Positions 1 through 12,516 of a stretch of DNA of 64,000 bases are shown here, piece after piece. The notes under the pieces were generated by a model that worked only from the letters and a program-made list of their open reading frames with translations, searched no databases and had not been told where the DNA came from. Source of the DNA: Helicobacter cynogastricus (GTDB taxonomy: Bacteria; Campylobacterota; Campylobacteria; Campylobacterales; Helicobacteraceae); the NCBI RefSeq assembly GCF_900197855.1, contig NZ_FZMQ01000011.1:46364-110363 (forward strand), read 5' to 3'. Each line of letters begins with the position of its first letter. The first letter of the stretch is position 1. Made by a program: the position numbers and the translations under genes.

Positions 1-924
1 AAAAATCTCATTGCTACTCTGCACAAAGAGATCGCCCACTTCCACAAGGGGTAACTCAAAGCGCAGATCGGGCTTATCGCTCCCGTATTTTTCCATCGCC
101 TCCATGTAATCCATGCGCTCAAAAGGGGCGGATACTTCCACGCCCACACTTGCAAAGACGGATTTTAGGAGGGTTTCTGCCACTTGCAAAACATCCTCTT
201 GGGTGCAAAAACTCATCTCTACATCCACTTGCGTAAATTCAGGCTGGCGGTCCGCGCGCAAATCCTCATCTCTAAAACATTTTACGATTTGATAGTAGCG
301 ATCCATCCCCGCTACCATTAAAAGCTGTTTGAAGAGTTGGGGGCTTTGGGGCAGAGCAAAAAACGCGCCATCATGCACACGGCTAGGGATTAAAAAGTCG
401 CGCGCGCCCTCTGGGGTGGTTTTAGCTAGCATGGGGGTTTCGATCTCTAAGAAGTCCAAAGAATCCAAACAATCGCGCACCGCTTTAGCCACACGGCTAC
501 GCATTTTAAAGATTTCATAACTCTTAGGGGAACGCAGGTCCAAAAAGCGGTATTGCAGGCGTAAATCCTCATTCACGCTCGAGTCACCTATAGCAATGGG
601 GGGAGTCAAGCTCTTATTTTCAATGCGCAAACTCTCTAGCACGACCTCAATTTTTCCGGTTTTGAGTTTGGGGTTTTCCAAGCCCTCCCCCCTCAAGCGC
701 ACGATTCCATGTGCGATCAACACGAACTCATGGCGCACGAGATTAGCCTCTTGGTAAGCTGGAGATTGCGGGTCGCAGACCAACTGCACCAACCCGCTTT
801 TATCGCGCAGATCGATAAAAATTACCCCCCCATGGTCGCGGTAATTATGACACCACCCGCATAGCTCTACGCGTTGCCCTAGCAGAGATTCATCCACTTG
901 GGCACATAAATGTGTCCTTAACAT
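1..924 (-). CDS. aspS: Aspartyl-tRNA synthetase, N-terminal part (cut by window edge)
   Basis: This enzyme charges tRNA-Asp with aspartate in the cytoplasm. Only the first 308 codons are in the window; the gene runs off the left edge. The minus-strand translation begins [10 protein letters not shown] and shows the N-terminal OB-fold anticodon-binding domain, followed by class II catalytic motifs such as [20 protein letters not shown] and the motif-2 segment [18 protein letters not shown]. The family is about 580 residues in Helicobacter. Helicobacters lack AsnRS, so this is probably a non-discriminating AspRS that also charges tRNA-Asn for GatCAB; that is family knowledge and not visible here. 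It starts 17 bases after the cheV2 stop, so the two are probably one operon, as in H. pylori (HP0616-HP0617 from memory). Confidence 0.95.
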   Translation of the reverse strand, partial: MLRTHLCAQVDESLLGQRVELCGWCHNYRDHGGVIFIDLRDKSGLVQLVCDPQSPAYQEANLVRHEFVLIAHGIVRLRGEGLENPKLKTGKIEVVLESLRIENKSLTPPIAIGDSSVNEDLRLQYRFLDLRSPKSYEIFKMRSRVAKAVRDCLDSLDFLEIETPMLAKTTPEGARDFLIPSRVHDGAFFALPQSPQLFKQLLMVAGMDRYYQIVKCFRDEDLRADRQPEFTQVDVEMSFCTQEDVLQVAETLLKSVFASVGVEVSAPFERMDYMEAMEKYGSDKPDLRFELPLVEVGDLFVQSSNEIF

Positions 925-941
925 GGTTATTCCTTTATCAT

Positions 942-1892
942 TTAAGCTTGCAAATACGCGTGTAAGAGTTCGCGGATTTCATCCGGATGGGATTTGATCA
1001 CAAACCCATCGGCATGCAGAGAATCGGCGAGTTGTTTATTGGATTCGCTGCTCATAGAGGAGTTGATGATCACGGGTAAGTGCTTGGCGCGCGCGTCCTC
1101 TTTAATACGCTTGAGTACCTCAAAACCCGAAACCATGGGCATTTCTAAATCCGTGATGATCGCGCCCACCTGCTCTAAATTCCCCTCTGCAAAGAGGAAT
1201 TTAAGCAATGCGTCCCCATTAGAAAAGGTTTGGTATTTCAAATGCAGATTGTCCACAATGCGCTCTAAATGGCGCATGGCTACTTGGGAATCCTCAGCGA
1301 TTAAAATCAATTTATCACTCTTGATGGCTTCTACTAGCTGGGTTCTGAGATGATCGATCTCTTGCATTTCTGGGAAAGTGTCTACGAGCATGCGCTCTAC
1401 ATCTAAAATCTGCATCACGCGATCTTGTTCAAAACGCGTGATCGCGCTCACCTTGTCCCCCGCGCTAAAACCTTGTTTATCCCCCACGCTCACATCTGCC
1501 CAACTCTTGTGCACAATGCGCTTAATGGCAAAGATTTTTAAGCCCACCACACAGCTAGAAAACTCGCACACGATCACAAGGTTTTCCTCTCCGGGGATAG
1601 ACACCGCGCTTAAATCCCTTGTAGGGTAGCGCGGATCGTAATGTAACCAACGGCTGATGTCAATGAGGGGCACAGATTCGCCCCGAATGGTCAAAAACCC
1701 TAGCATCATACTCTCATTGCCCCCCACAGTCTCGGTTACATCTCCATCATAGTAAATAATTTCGCGGATTTTAAAGATATTGATCCCATAAAGCTCGGCA
1801 TCATGGTTAGTGTCATCGCCCAGAGTGAAGCAGAGAAACTGCGCCTCATTATTGAGGTGTAAAGAAATAGTAGAATCCACATCGCTAATCAA
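942..1892 (-). CDS. cheV2: Chemotaxis scaffold CheV (CheW-receiver fusion), CheV2-like
   Basis: CheV couples chemoreceptors to the CheA kinase and carries a receiver domain that tunes the coupling. The 316-residue product has an N-terminal CheW domain (about residues 10-150) and a C-terminal receiver. The receiver shows the acidic pair in LILIAEDSQ, the phospho-acceptor Asp in ITDLEMPM, a Ser in the Thr position (INSSMSS) and the conserved Lys in FVIKSHPD. I start it at the TTG at 1892. That codon has AAGGA five bases upstream and a TATAAT -10 at 1933-1938, and the upstream in-frame ATG lies inside that -10 box. The position between ligA and aspS matches H. pylori HP0616 (cheV2). Confidence 0.9.
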   Translation of the reverse strand: MISDVDSTISLHLNNEAQFLCFTLGDDTNHDAELYGINIFKIREIIYYDGDVTETVGGNESMMLGFLTIRGESVPLIDISRWLHYDPRYPTRDLSAVSIPGEENLVIVCEFSSCVVGLKIFAIKRIVHKSWADVSVGDKQGFSAGDKVSAITRFEQDRVMQILDVERMLVDTFPEMQEIDHLRTQLVEAIKSDKLILIAEDSQVAMRHLERIVDNLHLKYQTFSNGDALLKFLFAEGNLEQVGAIITDLEMPMVSGFEVLKRIKEDARAKHLPVIINSSMSSESNKQLADSLHADGFVIKSHPDEIRELLHAYLQA

Positions 1893-1907
1893 GCTTGTCC
1901 TTTTTAA

Positions 1908-5336
<3,429 letters not shown>

Positions 5337-5353
<17 letters not shown>

Positions 5354-7001
5354 GTGAAATTCCTTTGTTGTAGGTTTTATAGAGATTGATGAGGTGCTGG
5401 GTGGAGCTATCATGGGGGTTTTTGGACTCCTCCTCGCGCAACTGAATGAGAATATCCTTAGCTAATTCCTTGCCCAGCTCCACGCCCCATTGATCAAAAC
5501 TATTAATATCCCAAATCGCCCCCTGTACAAAAATTTTATGTTCATAGAGCGCAACCAAATTACCTACACTCTTAGGTGTGATCGCGTCCAATAAAAGCAT
5601 GTTGCTAGGACGATTGCCTGAAAAAACCCGATGGGGCGCAATCAGGCGCGCGCTCTCTGCTTCCATGCCCTTATCTAGGAGTTGCTGATAGGCTTCTGTG
5701 TAATCCTTACCCTTCATGAACGCTTCCGCTTGAGCAAAAACATTGCTTAAAAGAATTTCATGGTGGCCGGGTAAATTGCCCTCCTTGCTCAAAGAAGCGA
5801 TAAAATCAATGGGGGTTAAATGTGTACCCTGATGGAGCAACTGAAAAAAGGCATGTTGGGAGTTGATCCCCAAATCACCCCAAATGATGGGGCCAGTATC
5901 GTAATTGACCACTTCCCCACATAAAGTCGTGCGCTTGCCATTGCTTTCCATATCCAACTGCTGGATAAATCTAGGGAAATAGCGCAAATACTGATCATAA
6001 GGGGCGATCAAATGACTGCCCGCATCAAAGAAGTTCACATACCAAATCCCTAGTAGGGCTAAAATCACGGGCATGTTATGCTCAAAGGGAGTATTTCTAA
6101 AATGCATGTCCATTTCATAAGCCCCGCCCAAAAGCTCTTGAAAATTCTCCTTGCCTAGATAAATCATAATGGAGAGCCCAATTGCCGACCACAGACTATA
6201 ACGCCCCCCCACCCAATTCCAAAACTCAAACATGTTTTTCGTGTCGATCCCAAAATCTTGCACGGCTTGTTTATTGGTGGACACGGCGACAAAATGTTTG
6301 GCAATATGGGCGCGATCATGGGCGTGATCTAAAAACCACGCGCGCGCACTCAGAGCGTTAGTTAAGGTTTCTTGAGTGGAAAAAGTCTTAGAAGCGACAA
6401 TAAAGAGTGTGGTTTCCGGATGGATTTTATCCAACACGCTTTGAATTTGAATCCCATCTACATTAGAAACAAAATACATGTTTAAGCGCGGGTGAGCGTA
6501 GCGTTTGAGTGCTTTGCACACCATTAATGCCCCCAAATCTGAACCTCCGATCCCAATATTAACAACATCAGTGATCACTTGATTACTATAACCTAGCCAA
6601 CGCCCACAGCGCAGAGCGTCGCTAAAATCTGCCATGCGCGCAAGCACATCGCGCACTTTGGGCATCACATCTTCCCCCTCTACCACGATGGGATCGTGTG
6701 CTTGGTTGCGCAAAGCCGTATGCAAGACCGCGCGCCCCTCTGTGGTGTTGATTTTTTCCCCGGAAAACATCGCTTCAATCTTGCGCTCTAGACCACACCC
6801 TTGAGCTAAATCTCTCAAAAGCTTCAAAGTTTCATCACTGATGCGGTTTTTAGAATAATCCAAACAGAGACTGCCCACTTTGAGAAAATAGCGCGTGGCG
6901 CGCTCTGGGTCTTTGGCAAACATGTCTTTCATGTGCGCTTCTTTGAGGTGGGTAAAATGCGCGCTTAAGGCCTTAAAGGCGGGCAGGGCGGTAAAATTCA
7001 T
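5337..7001 (-). CDS. pgi: Glucose-6-phosphate isomerase
   Basis: Pgi interconverts glucose-6-phosphate and fructose-6-phosphate. The 554-residue product has the two SIS-type domains, the signatures [13 protein letters not shown] and [14 protein letters not shown] that bind the sugar phosphate, [13 protein letters not shown] around the catalytic Glu region, and the C-terminal [12 protein letters not shown] with the catalytic Lys. Length is normal for the long bacterial form (about 545 in H. pylori). Its ATG overlaps the glk stop (ATGA), which shows translational coupling. In a cell that uses the Entner-Doudoroff route, Pgi mainly returns fructose-6-phosphate to glucose-6-phosphate or feeds cell-wall sugars. 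That role is inference. Confidence 0.96.
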
Positions 7002-7984
7002 GCCTTTGCCTTTAAATGGTTTTCTAAAGCGACCGCTACGCCTTTAATACCGGGGTATTTGGAGAGCACTACATAGACTGGAATGGCCGCCAAATACGCC
7101 GCAAAACGCCCCTTATTTTCAAAGCGCAGACGGAAGGGCGAGGTTTTGAAATAGTCAATGAAGCGTGGGATAATCCCACCACACAAATACACCCCTCCGC
7201 GCGCACCTAAAATCAAGGCCATGTTGGAGGCCACAGTGCCTAAGATAGTGCAAAAAATATCCAAAGTAAGACGACATAGAGGTGATTTACCGCTGAGTGC
7301 CTGTTGGCTGATGAGCTCAGGGGTCATATGATTGACTTTAACGCCCTCTCGATCAGCTAGGGCGGCATGGATAAGCACTAAGCCTGCACCGCTTAAAAAG
7401 CGTTCAGCAGACACATGTCCATATTTTTTACGCGCATAATGCCAAATCATAATCTCGGTATCATCAAAGGGCGCAAAGCTCACATGCCCCCCCTCTCCAG
7501 CTAAGGCGGTGTAAGAGCCATCACAGCAGGGAATGAGCGCGCTCACCCCTAAGCCTGTACCCGGTCCTAAAACCACCTTAGGTGCATCAATCCCGCACAC
7601 ATTCCCCCCCACCTGTACTAACTCTTCGGAGCTGATCTGAGAAATGGCATGCGCTTGAGCGGTGAAGTCATTGATCAAAATAAGCACCTCTAAGCGCAGG
7701 GCTTGGCGTGTGGTTTCAATAGAAAATGCCCAATGGTGGTTAGTCATCTGCACCCAATCCCCCATCACCGGGTTAGCGATGGCAATCGCGGCGTATTTCA
7801 CCGTGGGGTTTTTGACCTTAGAGAGATACGCCTTGATCGCATCAACAACGGTGCTATAGTCTTGGCATGGCAAGACTTCAATATGCTCAATCTGTTGGGG
7901 GGCAACCTCTAGCCCAAAGCGTGCGTTCGTGCCTCCAATGTCGGCAAGCAGGCGGGGGTAAGTTTTATCGAGTATAGAAGACAT
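6998..7984 (-). CDS. glk: Glucokinase
   Basis: Glk phosphorylates glucose with ATP to glucose-6-phosphate after GluP import. The 328-residue product shows the ROK/hexokinase fold: the phosphate-1 motif [14 protein letters not shown] at the N terminus, [12 protein letters not shown], the adenosine/phosphate loop [13 protein letters not shown], and [13 protein letters not shown] with the substrate-binding Glu. It matches the proteobacterial Glk family (about 320-336 residues). It lies between pgl (20-base overlap) and pgi (4-base overlap), as a compact operon member. H. pylori has pgl and glk adjacent (HP1102-HP1103 from memory), but its pgi and gluP lie elsewhere. Confidence 0.95.
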   Translation of the reverse strand: MSSILDKTYPRLLADIGGTNARFGLEVAPQQIEHIEVLPCQDYSTVVDAIKAYLSKVKNPTVKYAAIAIANPVMGDWVQMTNHHWAFSIETTRQALRLEVLILINDFTAQAHAISQISSEELVQVGGNVCGIDAPKVVLGPGTGLGVSALIPCCDGSYTALAGEGGHVSFAPFDDTEIMIWHYARKKYGHVSAERFLSGAGLVLIHAALADREGVKVNHMTPELISQQALSGKSPLCRLTLDIFCTILGTVASNMALILGARGGVYLCGGIIPRFIDYFKTSPFRLRFENKGRFAAYLAAIPVYVVLSKYPGIKGVAVALENHLKAKA

Positions 7985-8675
7985 TACAACTCACCTTTTC
8001 AGAATGTAAGATGTAGGAAATGGGAAGTTGGGGGTTGATCCCCTTAGAAGCCTCATCAAAAACCCTGCGTTTTTCCTCTCCAGAGATGAGTAACCAGCAT
8101 TCCTTACAGCTCTCTAAAGCGTGCAAACTCATGCTAATGCGCTTGTGGGGGGCGTTTTTTGGTGTGGTGAGCACAAGGGGCTGGGTTGTGCTTAGGGCAT
8201 GCTCGTATTCAGGTGCATCGGGGAAAAGCGAGGCGGTGTGTCCGTCCAAGCCCATGCCAAGCAGTGCCAAATCGGGTTGCTTGTAACTCTCCAGGGCCTT
8301 TTGTAAGATCATCTCGGGAGGGAGGCTGGCATCTGCAACTAAGGGGGTAAAGGGCACATCAATGTTAAATTTAGAGCGCACCTTATCTAAAAAATGCCTA
8401 TGGATCAAACGCGCGTTGCTATCCTCGTGATCGGGGGGGACAATGCGATCGTCCACCAAACTAAGAGTGTATTCATCCCACCAAGTGAGACCTGCTAAAT
8501 ATTCTAAAAAGGGGATCGGGCTTTTGCCTCCCGAAAAGGCGATATGGATTTGGTGATCGTCTGTGGCATAAAGATAGTCTAGATCATCCGTGAATGCACT
8601 AGCATGGCATCCAAAACTATCTAGGCATCCTTGAGGAGTACCCATATCGGTAAGTTCTAAAAAATTCAAAACCAC
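7965..8675 (-). CDS. pgl: 6-phosphogluconolactonase
   Basis: Pgl hydrolyses 6-phosphogluconolactone, the product of Zwf, to 6-phosphogluconate. The 236-residue protein has the NagB/DevB-family motifs [15 protein letters not shown] near the N terminus, the VDDRIVP segment and [16 protein letters not shown] with the catalytic His. It starts with GTG at 8675, inside the end of zwf (10-base overlap). A strong AAGGAGGGG lies just upstream, which decides the start. It overlaps glk by 20 bases, so the whole cluster is translationally packed. Confidence 0.95.
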   Translation of the reverse strand: MVLNFLELTDMGTPQGCLDSFGCHASAFTDDLDYLYATDDHQIHIAFSGGKSPIPFLEYLAGLTWWDEYTLSLVDDRIVPPDHEDSNARLIHRHFLDKVRSKFNIDVPFTPLVADASLPPEMILQKALESYKQPDLALLGMGLDGHTASLFPDAPEYEHALSTTQPLVLTTPKNAPHKRISMSLHALESCKECWLLISGEEKRRVFDEASKGINPQLPISYILHSEKVSCNVFYTR

Positions 8676-9988
8676 GCACGCCCCTCCTTCTCCAGCAGAT
8701 CAAAAGCCTCTTTGGGACCAAAACTCCCCGCTGGGTAGAAATACAAGGGGGTTTCATTGGCTTGCCATGCTTGCAAGATGGGATCAAGCCACACCCAAGC
8801 GGCTTCTAACTCGTCTTGGTGGTTAAACGCGCTTTGGTTGGAGTCAAACGCGTCCAAGATGAGTCGTTGGTAAGCGTCCATGCCACTTTCTAGCGCGCTA
8901 GAAAGTGTAAAGGGAGCAAGCTTAAAACAGAGAGAGGGATTGGGTTGGACATGAAACTCTAGGAAATTACCCCCTTTAAAAGCCACTCTAGCGCGCACAA
9001 AGGAGTCTCCCATGCGCTTACCCGTGCGCAAATAAAAGGGCACGCCCGCCCACTCAGGGCGATCAATCTCTAGTTTGAGCGCGACAAAGGTTTCCGTTTG
9101 GCTTTGTGGATTGATATGGGGTTCTTGACGATAACCTACAAAGTCTCTATGCGCGCTATATTGGGCGCGAATCACTTGTTTGGCGAGGTTTTTAGGTTGC
9201 AGAGGTTTGAGGCTTTTGAGTAGGGTGAGCTTGGCTTGGCGAATTAAGGGGGCTTCTAGCTTGTTTGGCAGAGGTAAGGTGAGCAGGCTCAACATTTGGA
9301 GCATGTGATTTTGGAGCATGTCGCGCAACGCGCCCATGGGATCATAAAAACCGCCCCGACTCTCCACTCCCAAAGTCTCACACACACTAATTTGCACATG
9401 ATCGATATGATTTTTATTCCAAAGGCTTTGGAGCAAAGGGTTTGAAGCGCGCCAAGTTAGGAGGTTTTGCACGCTCTGTTTGCCTAAGTAATGATCAATG
9501 CGATAAATCTGACTCTCTTGATAATACTGGGCGATACTCTCATGGATGGCGCGCGCGGAATGCAAATCCACGCCTAAGGGTTTTTCCAACACAATTTTGG
9601 CAGAGGGCGCATTCAGCCCCACTTGGGCTAAGTGTGCGCAAGCGAGCGCAAAAAACTCCGGGGCGATAGAAAAGTAAATTAAAGTATTGGGGTGGAGGGT
9701 AGAGGTTTGGAGGGCTCTAAAATCTTCTGCCCTATTTAAATCCATGGACGCATAGCGGACTTTTTGGGTAAAATTTTCCCACAAATCTTGCTCTTTTGGG
9801 GCAAATTTTGCTTTGACCTTAGAGTCTAATACATGTAAAAATTCCTCTTGGGTGAAGCGCGAGCGCCCTGTGGCTAAAATATTAGGGGTTAATAATTGAT
9901 CCCTATAGGCCCTATAAAGGGCGGGGAATATTTTGCGTAGGGCTAAATCCCCCGTTGCGCCCAGCAAAATAAAATGACCCTCACGCAT
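8666..9988 (-). CDS. zwf: Glucose-6-phosphate 1-dehydrogenase
   Basis: Zwf oxidises glucose-6-phosphate to the lactone with NAD(P)+, the first step shared by the Entner-Doudoroff and pentose phosphate routes. The 440-residue product begins with the Rossmann motif LLGATGDLALRKIFPAL and contains the active-site signature YRIDHYLGKQSVQNLL, with the catalytic His and Lys. LEKPLGVD is also present. Length is near H. pylori Zwf (about 425). ATG at 9988 has AAAGGA upstream. It is the first gene of the minus-strand glucose operon and is divergent from edd across about 90 bases. I see no convincing -10 box in that gap on either strand. Confidence 0.95.
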   Translation of the reverse strand: MREGHFILLGATGDLALRKIFPALYRAYRDQLLTPNILATGRSRFTQEEFLHVLDSKVKAKFAPKEQDLWENFTQKVRYASMDLNRAEDFRALQTSTLHPNTLIYFSIAPEFFALACAHLAQVGLNAPSAKIVLEKPLGVDLHSARAIHESIAQYYQESQIYRIDHYLGKQSVQNLLTWRASNPLLQSLWNKNHIDHVQISVCETLGVESRGGFYDPMGALRDMLQNHMLQMLSLLTLPLPNKLEAPLIRQAKLTLLKSLKPLQPKNLAKQVIRAQYSAHRDFVGYRQEPHINPQSQTETFVALKLEIDRPEWAGVPFYLRTGKRMGDSFVRARVAFKGGNFLEFHVQPNPSLCFKLAPFTLSSALESGMDAYQRLILDAFDSNQSAFNHQDELEAAWVWLDPILQAWQANETPLYFYPAGSFGPKEAFDLLEKEGRAWF

Positions 9989-10078
9989 GAAAATCCTTTA
10001 AACCCAGCCTACGCATGGGATATTTTTACCAAAAAGATAGCATACTTTGCGCATGCACAAGACATATAAGGATCATCT

Positions 10079-11869
10079 ATGGCACTAAAAGCCCTCAACC
10101 ATGTTACAAAACTTATCATGGAGCGCAGTAAATCCACCCGTCAAGCTTACTTAGAGCGCATCGCTGGGCATCAAGGCAAGATCGCGCGTAAAGACTTGGG
10201 TTGTGCGAATTTAGCCCACACTTACGCCAGCCTACCCGCTCATCTCAAAAACACTATCAAAGACACCCAAAGGCGCAACTTTGCGATTGTTTCGGCATAT
10301 AATGATATGCTCTCCGCCCACCAGCCTTTTAAAACTTATCCCGATCTGCTCAAAGAAGAGCTTTTTAAACATGGTTTGAGCGCGCAATTTGCCGGAGGCG
10401 TGCCGGCCATGTGTGATGGGATCACACAAGGGTATGAGGGCATGGAGCTCAGTCTTTTTTCGCGCGATGTGATCGCGATGAGCACCGCGATCGCGCTCTC
10501 TCATAATGTCTTTGATGGGGCGTTTTACTTGGGGGTGTGTGATAAGATCGTGCCCGGTTTGCTCATGGGGGCGTTGCATTTTGGGCATTTGCCCAGTATT
10601 TTTGTGCCCTCAGGGCCGATGAGTAGCGGGATTTCTAACGCACAAAAGTCTAAAACGCGTGAACTCTTTGCACAGGGCAAAATCTCACGAGACGCGCTCT
10701 TAGAGAGTGAAATGCAATCTTACCACTCTGTGGGCACTTGCACCTTTTATGGCACGGCCAATTCTAACCAAATGATGGTGGAGCTCATGGGCTTGCACCT
10801 ACCAAATTCTGCCTTTATCAATCCTACTACCTCCTTGAGGCAGGCCTTAGTTAAAGCAGCTGCTACGCATATGGCTACCCAAGAGGTTAAACCCATTGGG
10901 GTGTTGCTAAGTGAAAAGAATATTGTGAACGCGATGGTGGGCTTGATGGCGACAGGAGGCTCAACTAATCACACTATCCATCTTGTAGCGATTGCCAAGG
11001 CCGCAGGGATTATCATTAATTGGGATGATTTTGACGCGATTTCTCAGATGACCCCCCTGCTAACGCGCGTCTATCCCAATGGCAAAGCCGATGTGAATCA
11101 ATTCGAGGCAGCCGGAGGGTTAGCCTTTGTGGTGCGCGAGTTGCTAAGTGCCGGGCTCTTGCATGAGGATTGTGAGACAATCATGGGAGAGGGGCTACAT
11201 GCCTACACCAAAAACCCCTATTTGCTGGAGGACAAGCTCACCTATAAGGAGGGCGTATTGGAGAGTCTAGACACTAATATTGTGCGCCCTATAAAAGAAC
11301 CCTTTAGCCTAGATGGAGGCCTAAGAACACTTAAAGGCAATTTAGGGCGCGCGGTGATCAAGGTTTCGGCTGTGGCTAAGGAACACCAAAAAATCCAAGC
11401 CCCCGCGCTCATTTTCCACTCCCAACAAGAGTTTTTAGATCGCTTTAAACAAGGGGATTTGAATCGCGACTTCATCGCCGTGTTGCCCTATCAAGGCCCC
11501 CGGGCCAATGGCATGCCCGAATTGCACAAACTTACCCCCATTTTAGGCACACTCCAAGATCAGGGCTTTAAGGTGGCGTTGATCACTGATGGGCGCATGA
11601 GTGGGGCATCGGGCAAAGTGCCTGCAGCCATTCATTTGAGCCCGGAAGCTCTGTTAGGCGGGGCGATCGCGCTTTTGCAAGAAGGCGATGAGGTGCTTTT
11701 GGACGCACAAGAAGGGGTCTTACAAGCTTTAGTAGGTTCTAAAGAATGGGAGAGCAGAACGCCTAAGCCCGCCCCACGCGATCACTTTGGCAGTGGACGC
11801 GAGCTCTTTGCCGCCTTTAGAAGTGTAGCCACCAGTGCAGAAACTGGAGCGACTAGTTTTGGAAATTAA
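10079..11869 (+). CDS. edd: 6-phosphogluconate dehydratase
   Basis: Edd dehydrates 6-phosphogluconate to 2-keto-3-deoxy-6-phosphogluconate and carries an oxygen-sensitive Fe-S cluster. The 596-residue protein belongs to the IlvD/Edd family. It has MCDGITQGYEGMELSLFSRD and GTCTFYGTANSNQMMVELMG, each with a cluster cysteine, and the C-terminal ALITDGRMSGASGKVPAAI. The ATG follows AAGGATCATCT at correct spacing. It lies ten bases before eda and is divergent from zwf, which is the H. pylori arrangement (HP1099-HP1101). Confidence 0.96.
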   Translation: MALKALNHVTKLIMERSKSTRQAYLERIAGHQGKIARKDLGCANLAHTYASLPAHLKNTIKDTQRRNFAIVSAYNDMLSAHQPFKTYPDLLKEELFKHGLSAQFAGGVPAMCDGITQGYEGMELSLFSRDVIAMSTAIALSHNVFDGAFYLGVCDKIVPGLLMGALHFGHLPSIFVPSGPMSSGISNAQKSKTRELFAQGKISRDALLESEMQSYHSVGTCTFYGTANSNQMMVELMGLHLPNSAFINPTTSLRQALVKAAATHMATQEVKPIGVLLSEKNIVNAMVGLMATGGSTNHTIHLVAIAKAAGIIINWDDFDAISQMTPLLTRVYPNGKADVNQFEAAGGLAFVVRELLSAGLLHEDCETIMGEGLHAYTKNPYLLEDKLTYKEGVLESLDTNIVRPIKEPFSLDGGLRTLKGNLGRAVIKVSAVAKEHQKIQAPALIFHSQQEFLDRFKQGDLNRDFIAVLPYQGPRANGMPELHKLTPILGTLQDQGFKVALITDGRMSGASGKVPAAIHLSPEALLGGAIALLQEGDEVLLDAQEGVLQALVGSKEWESRTPKPAPRDHFGSGRELFAAFRSVATSAETGATSFGN

Positions 11870-11878
11870 GGAGAATAA

Positions 11879-12508
11879 ATGCAAGCCTTAGAGATTTTAA
11901 ATTGCGGGAAAATTATCCCTGTGATCACTTTGCCAGAGCCCAAACATGGCATACCCCTTGCTCAAGCCTTACTCAAGGGCGGGATTAAAATTTTAGAGAT
12001 CACCTTGCGCACCCCGGGCGCGCTAGAGGGGATCGCTCTGATTGCTAAAGAAGTGCCTGAAGCCATCGTAGGCGCGGGCACAATCTTAAATGTTTCCATG
12101 CTGGAGCAAGCCCAAAAGGCAGGGGCGCGCTTTGCTATCAGCCCGGGGATCAATGCCAAATTTGCACAGGAGGCTAAGAGCGTGGATATTCCCTTGATTC
12201 CGGGAGTGGCGAGCGCGGGGGAATTGATGTTAGCTTTAGAATATGGCTTTAGCGCGCTCAAACTTTTCCCAGCAGAAGCGGTGGGGGGGGTGAAATTGCT
12301 CAAATCCTTTAGCGCGCCCTTTGCGGGTGTGCAATTTTGCCCTACGGGGGGGATCAGTTTAGAGAATATGCGTAATTATCTGGCCTTAGAAAATGTCGCT
12401 TGTGTGGGGGGTTCATGGCTCACCCCTCAAGACTTGATAACAAAGGGGCAATGGGATCAAATTACCCAAATTGCTAAACAGAGTGTGGTGCAGGCGAGTT
12501 TGCTATAA
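11879..12508 (+). CDS. eda: KDPG aldolase
   Basis: Eda splits 2-keto-3-deoxy-6-phosphogluconate to pyruvate and glyceraldehyde-3-phosphate, which completes the Entner-Doudoroff pathway. The 209-residue class I aldolase shows Glu40 and Arg44 in EITLRTPGAL, the GAGTIL loop, and the Schiff-base Lys128 in ALKLFPAEAVGG. Start ATG follows AAGGAGAATAA. Its last codons contain the -10 box of the next gene, addA, so transcription continues or restarts there. Confidence 0.97.
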   Translation: MQALEILNCGKIIPVITLPEPKHGIPLAQALLKGGIKILEITLRTPGALEGIALIAKEVPEAIVGAGTILNVSMLEQAQKAGARFAISPGINAKFAQEAKSVDIPLIPGVASAGELMLALEYGFSALKLFPAEAVGGVKLLKSFSAPFAGVQFCPTGGISLENMRNYLALENVACVGGSWLTPQDLITKGQWDQITQIAKQSVVQASLL

Positions 12509-12509
12509 T
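12504..12509 (+). promoter_or_regulatory. -10 box (TATAAT) directly before addA, predicting a leaderless mRNA
   Basis: A perfect TATAAT overlaps the eda stop codon and ends only seven bases before the addA ATG at 12517. Normal spacing from a -10 box puts the transcription start on or within two bases of that ATG. There is no Shine-Dalgarno sequence in the gap. Confidence 0.5.
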
Positions 12510-12516
12510 TAGACAC

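Noticed and set aside
5354..5413. Twenty extra codons at the start of gluP
   Set aside because: They lie in the end of pgi. The ATG at 5353 has AAAGGAA upstream and fits the family length.
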